From: Chlorobiaceae bacterium
GTDB lineage: Bacteria; Bacteroidota; Chlorobiia; Chlorobiales; Chlorobiaceae
Assembly (NCBI GenBank): GCA_013336025.1
Contig: JAAXUM010000020.1
Location: 1-11,336 of the forward strand
DNA: 11,336 nt
Reading direction: 5' to 3'
A program made the translations under genes and the position numbers. Positions 5,856 to 11,336 of the stretch are shown one piece after another. The notes under the pieces are model-generated. The model made no database searches. It saw nothing but the letters and a program-made list of their open reading frames with translations, and was not told the DNA's origin. Within the stretch, counting starts at the first letter, position 1. The number at the start of each line of letters is the position of its first letter.

Positions 5856-5891
5856 AAAGCCGCCAGCCTCTCAGGGTTGGTGGCTTTTTTT
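5856..5891 (+). terminator. Attenuator terminator before leuA
   Basis: AAAGCCGCCAGCC pairs with GGTTGGTGGCTTT (13 bp with two G-U pairs) around a short loop, followed by a run of T. It is located 33 bp after the leader peptide stop and about 30 bp before leuA. This placement inside the leuA leader transcript, rather than behind a gene, marks it as an attenuator. Confidence 0.85.
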
Positions 5892-5922
5892 AGTTTAAAG
5901 GATAAAAGGAGGATGAGTGGCT

Positions 5923-7605
5923 ATGAAAAGGATGAATTATCATAAGTATACAGCGTATCCCGCTGTCAGGATTTCCGACAGGAGTTGGCCGGATAAAACC
6001 ATAACAAAAGCTCCGATATGGAGCAGTGTGGATCTTCGTGATGGTAATCAGGCGCTTCCCGTTCCTATGAGCGTGGATGAAAAAGTTGCCATGTTTCAGC
6101 TTCTCGTCTCCGTTGGATTCAAGGAGATTGAGGTTGGGTTTCCTTCGGCTTCGGCTACCGAGTTTGCCTTTGTTCGAAGACTCGTTGAAAACGGTCTTAT
6201 TCCTGATGATGTGACGATACAGGTGCTGACTCAGGCACGAGAGCATCTCATCAGAAAAACCTTCGATGCGATCAAGGGTGCCAGGCATGCGATTGTCCAT
6301 CTCTACAATTCGACTTCACGTCAGCAGAGGGAGCAGGTGTTTCGCATGAACAAGGAGGAGATCAAGGAGATTGCTGTTAAAGGCACGGCGCTTGTTCGCC
6401 GCCTCAAGGATGAAAGCGGTAATGCCGGTATCCGTTTTGAGTATAGTCCGGAGAGTTTTACCGGGACGGAACTTGAGTATGCGCTTGAGGTTTGTCATTC
6501 GGTTATGGATGCATGGGGTGCTTCGGCACAGAACAAAATCATTCTCAATTTGCCCTCGACCGTTGAAATGTCGAGACCGAACATCTATGCCGACCGCATC
6601 GAGTGGTTTTGCCGCAACATCAAGAATCGCGATGCCGTACTGATCAGCGTTCACGCCCATAATGACCGGGGAACAGCGGTTGCTACTGCTGAATTTGCTG
6701 TCATGGCAGGTGCTGACAGGGTAGAAGGTGCTTTGTTCGGTAACGGTGAACGATGTGGAAATATGGATATCGTGGTCATGGCACTCAACCTGTTCAGTCA
6801 GGGCGTTGATCCTGAACTCGATTTCAGCGATCTTCCCCGAATTCGCGACGTGTATCGGAAGTGTACCCGTATGGAGATTCATGCGCGTCAACCCTATGCA
6901 GGCGAACTTGTCTATACTGCATTCAGCGGATCGCATCAGGATGCTATCAGTAAAGGCATGAAGGCGCACAAGATGTCTTCTGACGGAATCTGGGATGTTC
7001 CTTATCTGCCGATAGATCCGGGAGATGTCGGGTGCAGTTATGAGGCGATAGTCCGTATCAACAGTCAATCCGGCAAGGGTGGTGTTGCTTATGTGCTCGA
7101 ACAGGATTACGGAATACAGATTCCGAAATGGATGCAGCCTGATTTTGCTGAAGCGGTTCAGGCTGTAGCGGATCGTACCGGTGATGAGTTGTCTCCCGAA
7201 GAGATTCATTCGCTGTTTCACAAAGAGTATGTGACGCTCAAGGAGCCTTTTACGCTCAAGAAATGTCATATCAGCTGGGATGATGAAGATCCGGATCGTA
7301 ATGATGAAGAGGCTACGATTATTGCCTGTGTGGTACAGATGAAGGATAAGGAGTTCAGTCTTGATGCAGTTGGTAACGGCCCGGTTGATGCGTTTGTAAA
7401 GGGTTTTGTCGCCGAGAGTGGTATCGAGTTCAGTGTTGAGGATTATACCGAGCATGCAATTGGCCATAGTGCCGGTGCGCTTGCGGTTGCCTATATCAGG
7501 ATCGGTTGTCCGGATGGCAGGGTGTCGTATGGCGCCGGAATTGATTCCAATATCAGTCTTGCATCGATCAAGGCAATTGTCAGTGCCCTTAACAGGCTTC
7601 CCTGA
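5923..7605 (+). CDS. leuA: 2-isopropylmalate synthase, long (LeuA2/fungal-actinobacterial) type
   Basis: Catalyses condensation of acetyl-CoA with 3-methyl-2-oxobutanoate to 2-isopropylmalate, the first committed step of leucine synthesis. The roughly 560-aa product begins near YTAYPAVRISDRSWPDK, typical of the long LeuA class. The TIM-barrel metal site is visible as SSVDLRDGNQ (about residues 35-43) and SVHAHNDRGTA (about 242-252). GNGERCGNMDIV (about 273-284) and FSGSHQDA follow. The last 120 residues form the leucine-responsive regulatory domain (AVGNGPVDAF, SYGAGIDSNISLAS). I chose ATG 5923, ten bases after AGGAGG; a GTG at 5917 is in frame but only four bases from that site. Expression is probably controlled by the upstream leucine leader and attenuator. 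Homocitrate or citramalate synthase are alternatives, but the two-domain long form and the Leu leader favour LeuA. Confidence 0.94.
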   Translation: MKRMNYHKYTAYPAVRISDRSWPDKTITKAPIWSSVDLRDGNQALPVPMSVDEKVAMFQLLVSVGFKEIEVGFPSASATEFAFVRRLVENGLIPDDVTIQVLTQAREHLIRKTFDAIKGARHAIVHLYNSTSRQQREQVFRMNKEEIKEIAVKGTALVRRLKDESGNAGIRFEYSPESFTGTELEYALEVCHSVMDAWGASAQNKIILNLPSTVEMSRPNIYADRIEWFCRNIKNRDAVLISVHAHNDRGTAVATAEFAVMAGADRVEGALFGNGERCGNMDIVVMALNLFSQGVDPELDFSDLPRIRDVYRKCTRMEIHARQPYAGELVYTAFSGSHQDAISKGMKAHKMSSDGIWDVPYLPIDPGDVGCSYEAIVRINSQSGKGGVAYVLEQDYGIQIPKWMQPDFAEAVQAVADRTGDELSPEEIHSLFHKEYVTLKEPFTLKKCHISWDDEDPDRNDEEATIIACVVQMKDKEFSLDAVGNGPVDAFVKGFVAESGIEFSVEDYTEHAIGHSAGALAVAYIRIGCPDGRVSYGAGIDSNISLASIKAIVSALNRLP

Positions 7606-7618
7606 TCCTCCATATTCT

Positions 7619-7661
7619 GGCGGTGGCATGCTGTTCTTTTGCTACCGCCTGACCTTTTTTT
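7619..7661 (+). terminator. Terminator after leuA
   Basis: GGCGGTGGCA (7619-7628) pairs with TGCTACCGCC (7640-7649), 10 bp with one G-U, followed after five bases by seven T (7655-7661). It lies 13 bp past the leuA stop. Confidence 0.75.
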
Positions 7662-7691
7662 CGGCTGTTATTTGAGTCGCTTTTTCTATCT

Positions 7692-7714
7692 TAAATAGAA
7701 ATAATTTCCATTTA
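7692..7714. promoter_or_regulatory. Candidate Zur/Fur operator
   Basis: A 23-bp inverted repeat: left arm TAAATAGAAAT, centre A, right arm ATTTCCATTTA, with 10 of 11 positions pairing. It ends four bases before the start of the Fur-family regulator, so binding would block the promoter or initiation. Size and symmetry fit a Fur-superfamily dimer site and suggest autoregulation of the whole metal-uptake cluster. Confidence 0.6.
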
Positions 7715-7718
7715 GGAT

Positions 7719-8150
7719 ATGCAGGACGCTCTTAAGCTGCTCAGGCAGTCCGGCCTGAAAATAACCCCGCGACGCAGGGCGATTCTTTCGGAGTTTTCAG
7801 ATAGTTCCATTGCGCTCTCTCCCCGTATGGTACAGGAACGTCTGAAGCTTCAGTTCAGTCGCTGTGGTCTCCCCGGGATTTATCGGAACCTTGAAGCTCT
7901 TGCTGATTGCGGCGTGCTTGTCAGGCTTGCGGGGTTTGGTCGTCAGAGGAGTTATGCTCTTTGCAGATATTCAGAAAAAGATACCCTTCATTATCATCAG
8001 ATTATCTGCATCTCGTGCGGAAGGATTGGCCGCTTACATGAGTGCGTCTGGCATGAGGGGATGAAGGTTGACGGGTTCACGCTTGTCAGCCATATGGTTC
8101 AGCTTCAGGGAATTTGTGCTTCATGTGCATCAACAGAAACGGAGAAATGA
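7719..8150 (+). CDS. zur: Fur-family metal regulator, probably Zur
   Basis: A 143-aa transcriptional repressor of the Fur superfamily. The N-terminal winged helix-turn-helix reads GLKITPRRRAILSEF and later GIYRNLEALADCGVLVRL, with the recognition helix around residues 52-62. The C-terminal dimerisation/metal domain has HYH (91-93), C97-x2-C100 and C133-x2-C136, the structural zinc cysteines of Fur/Zur/PerR proteins. The gene overlaps the start of a ZnuA-type binding protein by four bases (ATGA) and leads a znuABC-type operon, so zinc sensing is the best guess. Iron (Fur) or manganese (Mur) sensing cannot be excluded from motifs alone. A weak ribosome-binding site (TTAGGAT) precedes ATG 7719, and a 23-bp inverted repeat directly upstream is a likely autoregulatory operator. 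Confidence 0.85.
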   Translation: MQDALKLLRQSGLKITPRRRAILSEFSDSSIALSPRMVQERLKLQFSRCGLPGIYRNLEALADCGVLVRLAGFGRQRSYALCRYSEKDTLHYHQIICISCGRIGRLHECVWHEGMKVDGFTLVSHMVQLQGICASCASTETEK

Positions 8151-9064
8151 TCATGCTCTTCATGCCGATAAGATTCGTTGCCGTTGCGCTTCTGCTGCTG
8201 TTTTCTCTTTTTTGTTCAGGCTGTACGTCAAAGCCCGCTGAAAAACGGTTGCGGGTTGTCGCTTCCATTGAGCCGCTTGCCTACTTTGCTCAAAGGATAG
8301 GAGGCGGTTACGTTACCGTGTCCGTTATGGTTCCTTCCGGAGGTAATCCTCATACTTATGAACCGACGCCGAAGCAGATGTCAAGGCTTGGTGCTGCGAA
8401 GCTGTTTGTCAAGGCAGGATCCGGCGTTGAGTTTGAACTGGATTTGATGCAGAAGATTGTGTCGATGTATCCGGGTCTCAGGATCTGTGACGCCTCTTCG
8501 GGCATTCAGATGCAGCCTGCAGGGCATGAAAATGGAGTGCAAGGTGAAGTGCACGATGCAGAGGAGCATCATCACGGTCGCTTTGACCCTCATTACTGGC
8601 TTTCACCTCAGAACGCTCTCGTTATTGCAGAGAATGTGAAGAGATCTCTTGCTGAAGCTGATCCCGGACACAGTGCCTATTACCAGGCTAATGCTGACAG
8701 GTTGAAGGAAGAGTTGCGAGAGCTTTCAAGTGAGCTTCATGTGAAGCTTGCACAGGTCGTGAACCGTCGTTTTCTTGTTTTTCATCCCGCATGGGGTTAT
8801 TACGCCTCGGATTTTGCTTTGCAGCAGATTGCCGCAGAAGAGGAGGGCAAGACGCTGACGCCGCGCCAGCTTGAACGGGTAATTCAAAAAGCGAGAGCTA
8901 ACAGAATAAGAGTTGTTTTTGTTTCTCCTCAGTTCAGCACTGTCCAGGCCGAAACTATTGCCAGGGAAATAGGCGGTGTTACCCGGCCTGTTGACCCGCT
9001 TGCTTTTGATTATCAGGAAAATCTGCGACGTGCTACCGATGCCTTTAAAGGAGGAATGCAGTGA
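8147..9064 (+). CDS. znuA: Zinc (or manganese) ABC transporter substrate-binding lipoprotein
   Basis: A 305-aa cluster A-I metal-binding protein. ATG 8147 follows GGAGA and overlaps the regulator stop as ATGA. It begins with a signal peptide (hydrophobic stretch VAVALLLLFSLF) ending in a lipoprotein-type cysteine at about residue 26 (FCSGC), so it is probably membrane-anchored; the residue three before that Cys is Cys rather than the usual Leu. Metal-site elements are present: GGNPHTYEPTP, a His-rich acidic loop (HDAEEHHHGRFDPHYW) and FHPAWGYYASDF. The His-rich loop favours zinc over manganese. The coding frame ends inside the start of the ATPase gene (GTGA overlap). Nearby ATPase, permease and Fur-family regulator support a metal-uptake role; metal specificity is inferred. 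Confidence 0.92.
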   Translation: MIMLFMPIRFVAVALLLLFSLFCSGCTSKPAEKRLRVVASIEPLAYFAQRIGGGYVTVSVMVPSGGNPHTYEPTPKQMSRLGAAKLFVKAGSGVEFELDLMQKIVSMYPGLRICDASSGIQMQPAGHENGVQGEVHDAEEHHHGRFDPHYWLSPQNALVIAENVKRSLAEADPGHSAYYQANADRLKEELRELSSELHVKLAQVVNRRFLVFHPAWGYYASDFALQQIAAEEEGKTLTPRQLERVIQKARANRIRVVFVSPQFSTVQAETIAREIGGVTRPVDPLAFDYQENLRRATDAFKGGMQ

Positions 9065-9822
9065 ATCGGGTGATTGTTGACTGTGAGCATCTCTCTGTTG
9101 TGCTTGACGGATCGAGAGTTCTCGATAATCTGACGCTACAAGTCTGTGAGGGGGATTTTCTTGGAATTGTCGGGCCCAATGGCGGTGGAAAAACTACTCT
9201 TCTCAGGGTAATTCTTGGTTTGCAAAAACCATCCGAAGGAACGGTAACGGTGTTCGATAAAGCGCCTGGGCAATCACCCCGCAGAACAGGCTATGTGCCT
9301 CAGCATCTGGTTTTTGACCGGGATTTTCCAATAAGCGTTCGTGACATGGTGCTCATGGGTCGGCTTTCAGGGAAAAAGCCGTTACAGCAGTACTCGAAAT
9401 CCGACAGGGAGAGAGTTGATGAAGCACTGGAAACTGTCGGGATGAGTGCGCTGAAAAGTCGCAGAATCGGTGTTCTTTCAGGTGGAGAGTTGCAGCGGAC
9501 GCTTATTGCAAGGGCACTGGCGGGGGACCCTGAGCTGCTTTTGCTCGATGAGCCAACGGCAAGTGTGGATCCGGTCATGAAAACCTCGATTTACGATCTT
9601 CTGGACCGATTAAAAAAACAGCTCTCAATTGTTCTCGTAACCCATGATATCGGAACCATAAGCAGGCATGTGAGCAGGGTGATCTGTCTGAACTGTTCCA
9701 TGGTGGTGCGTGAGAATCCGCTTGCCACCCCTTCAGGGAGTGACATTCAGAAAAGTTATCCCTATGATGTGGATCTTCTTCTGCATCATGGGGGCTCCCT
9801 TTCATCACCCGAAAAATCCTGA
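9061..9822 (+). CDS. znuC: Zinc/manganese ABC transporter ATP-binding protein
   Basis: A 253-aa ABC ATPase that powers the adjacent permease. Walker A GPNGGGKT (38-45), the Q-loop glutamine in GYVPQH (81), the signature LSGGELQ (139-145), Walker B with LLLLDEP (159-165) and the switch histidine in VTHD (195) are all present. It starts at GTG 9061, six bases after AAAGGAGG, overlapping the znuA stop by four bases; the permease follows four bases after its stop. The family is that of Zn/Mn uptake ATPases (ZnuC/MntB type). Its metal is set by its neighbours, which point to zinc. Confidence 0.94.
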   Translation: MNRVIVDCEHLSVVLDGSRVLDNLTLQVCEGDFLGIVGPNGGGKTTLLRVILGLQKPSEGTVTVFDKAPGQSPRRTGYVPQHLVFDRDFPISVRDMVLMGRLSGKKPLQQYSKSDRERVDEALETVGMSALKSRRIGVLSGGELQRTLIARALAGDPELLLLDEPTASVDPVMKTSIYDLLDRLKKQLSIVLVTHDIGTISRHVSRVICLNCSMVVRENPLATPSGSDIQKSYPYDVDLLLHHGGSLSSPEKS

Positions 9823-9826
9823 CGCC

Positions 9827-10648
9827 ATGCGGCCTGAAATATTTGCTTTTGAGTTTATGCGGCATGCGGTTGCGGCATCGCTGCTTGCCAGTGTTGCCTG
9901 TGGTATTATAGGAACCTATGTGGTGGTTAAAAGGATCGGTTTTATCAGCGGCGGCATAGCGCATACCGCATTCGGCGGAATCGGGCTCGGTTACTACCTT
10001 GGGATAAATCCTTTGCTCGGGGTTATTCCGTTCAGCCTTTTTGCAGCACTTGCTATCGGCTTGCTGAGTAAAAAGGCGAAAGTTGCCGAAGATACGGCAA
10101 TCGGCGCCTTTTGGGCTGTAGGGATGGCTGTCGGCGTTATTTTCATCGGTCTGACGCCTGGTTATGCTCCGAACCTGTTCAGCTACCTTTTTGGTAATAT
10201 TCTTACCGTTCCCCCTGATGATCTCTGGCTGATTTTTTTTCTTGACGTTCTGATCGTTCTGCTTGTCTGGCTGTTCAGCAAAGAGTTTCTTGCCATATCG
10301 GTTGATGAGGAGTATGCGGAGGTTTCAGGGGTAAACACTACAGGATTTTATCTGTTGCTGCTCTGTCTGATAGCGTTGACCGTGGTTATTCTTGTCAGGG
10401 TTGTGGGCATTGTTATGGTCATAGCGCTTCTGACTATTCCGGCGGCTATTGCCAGAACGTTCAGCCGCTCTCTTCCAGGTATGATGGCGCTTGCGTCACT
10501 GCTTTCGGCTTTTTTCAGTCTTGCCGGATTATGGCTTTCCTGGCAGCTTGATATTGCTTCAGGCGCAACCATTATTGTTGTGGCAGGAGTGGCGTTTATG
10601 CTGGTTGAAACCGGAAAGCTGCTGCGAATTTCATTATTGAACCGATAA
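9827..10648 (+). CDS. znuB: Zinc/manganese ABC transporter permease
   Basis: A 273-aa inner-membrane ABC-3 family permease. About eight hydrophobic segments can be seen, for example ASLLASVACGIIGTYVVV, LGVIPFSLFAALAIGLL, AIGAFWAVGMAVGVIFIGL and VGIVMVIALLTIPAAIA. Typical ABC-3 motifs are RIGFISGGIAHTAFGGIGLGY near residue 36 and LLTIPAAIARTFSRSL in the second half. The frame is open upstream into znuC, but ATG 9827 is chosen because it comes four bases after the znuC stop and gives the family N-terminus (MRPEIFAFEFMRHA). No good ribosome-binding site is seen, so it probably relies on coupling to znuC. It is the last gene of the uptake cluster and converges on a minus-strand gene 67 bp away. 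Confidence 0.92.
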   Translation: MRPEIFAFEFMRHAVAASLLASVACGIIGTYVVVKRIGFISGGIAHTAFGGIGLGYYLGINPLLGVIPFSLFAALAIGLLSKKAKVAEDTAIGAFWAVGMAVGVIFIGLTPGYAPNLFSYLFGNILTVPPDDLWLIFFLDVLIVLLVWLFSKEFLAISVDEEYAEVSGVNTTGFYLLLLCLIALTVVILVRVVGIVMVIALLTIPAAIARTFSRSLPGMMALASLLSAFFSLAGLWLSWQLDIASGATIIVVAGVAFMLVETGKLLRISLLNR

Positions 10649-10715
10649 CAGACAGGGGGCTTAGTTCCATGGAGTCAGGCGGCTTCATGCATTTCATCAA
10701 AAGAACGTCCATGTT

Positions 10716-11336
10716 TCATCGGGGCTGTTCATTTTGCGGGCAGCATTCGCTTTTTGCAATACTCATCGATTCCGGATCGTTGATGTTGCGGAGTCTCCCG
10801 GAATTCTTCATCGTGAGTGTTTCGATACGAGATTGCTGCAGAAAGGAATAGAGGGAGTTATTACCTTCGGCATGCAGTGAAAAGAGTCTCTCTTTTGATT
10901 TTGGTTCGTAACAACTGCAAAGCGGTTCAAGGTTGTTTGACAATGGATCCGTGAACGCTGTGGCATAGCGAAACGGATTTCGGTGAAGAGTGAGCTGATG
11001 AAATACCTGTTCGTCGAGAAACGGCAGGTCGCAGGCAACGGTCATCCATGCCGTGCAAGGGTGTTCCATTTGTGCCGAAAGAAGACCGCCCAGCGGCCCG
11101 ATATTGAGATATCGGTCTGTAATGAGCGGATAGCCATACTGAAGGTAATGCTCTTTCTGCTCAGTGCGACAGGAAATGAACACCTTTGAGCAGGACTTCT
11201 CCATAAGCTGTGCTGTTCTGACAAGCTGGTTTTCCCTGTGGTAGGAAATCAAAGCCTTGTCACTTCCCATTCGTGAACTTTGTCCTCCGGCAAGCACAAG
11301 ACCGAAAAGGGGTGTTTCCCTGCTTTTCTGTATCAG
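10716..11336 (-). CDS. mobA: Molybdenum cofactor guanylyltransferase-like protein, 5' end outside window
   Basis: A nucleotidyltransferase that would add GMP to molybdopterin cofactor. The GT-A fold begins with LVLAGGQSSRMGSDKA, the MobA nucleotide-binding signature, followed by GPLGGL at about 67-72 and ACDLPF (metal-binding Asp) at about 88-93 of the visible sequence. The frame continues without a start through the right edge: 13 codons precede the LVLAGG core, so the true start is just outside. The C-terminal tail after ESMS is short and polar. The gene is convergent with znuB and has no visible partner in the window. MobA is favoured; the related MocA or a bifunctional Mob protein cannot be fully excluded without the N-terminus. 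Confidence 0.85.
   Translation of the reverse strand: MIQKSRETPLFGLVLAGGQSSRMGSDKALISYHRENQLVRTAQLMEKSCSKVFISCRTEQKEHYLQYGYPLITDRYLNIGPLGGLLSAQMEHPCTAWMTVACDLPFLDEQVFHQLTLHRNPFRYATAFTDPLSNNLEPLCSCYEPKSKERLFSLHAEGNNSLYSFLQQSRIETLTMKNSGRLRNINDPESMSIAKSECCPQNEQPR

Noticed and set aside
5913..5945. ATG at 5913 as a start, close to AGGAGG
   Set aside because: It opens a ten-codon frame out of phase with leuA and sits directly against the ribosome-binding site; too close to be used well.
6316..7629. 437-aa open frame on the minus strand across leuA
   Set aside because: It is entirely antisense to a clearly recognised leuA with intact motifs and has no recognisable domain; a codon-bias shadow.
9436..9442. 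GTCGGGA half-site of the tRNA palindrome inside znuC
   Set aside because: Only one arm is present and it lies within conserved coding sequence; a chance match.
10674..10718. Short frame MKHGRSFDEMHEAA overlapping the mobA stop on the minus strand
   Set aside because: Only 14 codons, no family resemblance, and no sign of continuation past its stop; treated as chance.

Overview
The window looks like a chromosomal segment of a green sulfur bacterium (Chlorobiaceae). This is inferred from the yceD-rpmF-plsX-fabH gene order, protein flavour, moderate GC and overall gene style; no rRNA or other decisive marker is present. Genes are dense and mostly ordinary housekeeping, with two short accessory-looking stretches at about 3.0-3.8 kb and 3.9-5.6 kb, and one well-formed regulatory leader at 5.7-5.9 kb.

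Layout. (1) 1-2851, minus strand: a fatty-acid/phospholipid operon read as yceD (DUF177), rpmF (ribosomal protein L32), plsX, then fabH, which runs off the left edge. (2) 3025-3790, plus strand: a repeat cluster around an intact tRNA-Asn(GTT). A damaged tRNA-Asn copy lies upstream. Downstream of the good tRNA is a terminator and a GIY-YIG nuclease reading frame with one in-frame TGA. Then comes a second, diverged copy of the tRNA 3' half, terminator and the start of the GIY-YIG frame. The two damaged tRNA copies carry the same 18-nt palindrome at the anticodon arm, in opposite orientations. (3) 3902-5619, plus strand: an unrecognised 51-codon ORF overlaps an unrecognised 132-aa protein. A terminator-like hairpin follows, then a radical SAM/SPASM enzyme of the peptide-maturase type. 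This could be a small peptide-modification locus, but its substrate is not proven. (4) 5699-7605, plus strand: a leucine-rich leader peptide (9 Leu in 28 residues, two Leu-Leu-Leu runs) followed by an intrinsic terminator, directly upstream of a long-type 2-isopropylmalate synthase (leuA). This is the classic arrangement of leucine attenuation. (5) 7719-10648, plus strand: a Fur-family regulator, most likely Zur, overlapping a znuABC-type zinc/manganese ABC transporter. A 23-bp inverted repeat just before the regulator start is the obvious candidate operator. (6) 10716-11336, minus strand: the mobA-like molybdenum cofactor nucleotidyltransferase, convergent with znuB and cut by the right edge.

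How the genes work together. The left operon couples acyl-ACP initiation (FabH) with acyl-phosphate formation for phospholipids (PlsX), beside a ribosomal protein. The leu leader would adjust leuA transcription to leucyl-tRNA supply. The regulator and the transporter form one overlapping, translationally coupled cluster in which the metal sensor probably represses its own uptake system. The most novel material is the tRNA/GIY-YIG/palindrome repeat cluster and the radical SAM locus with two uncharacterised small ORFs.
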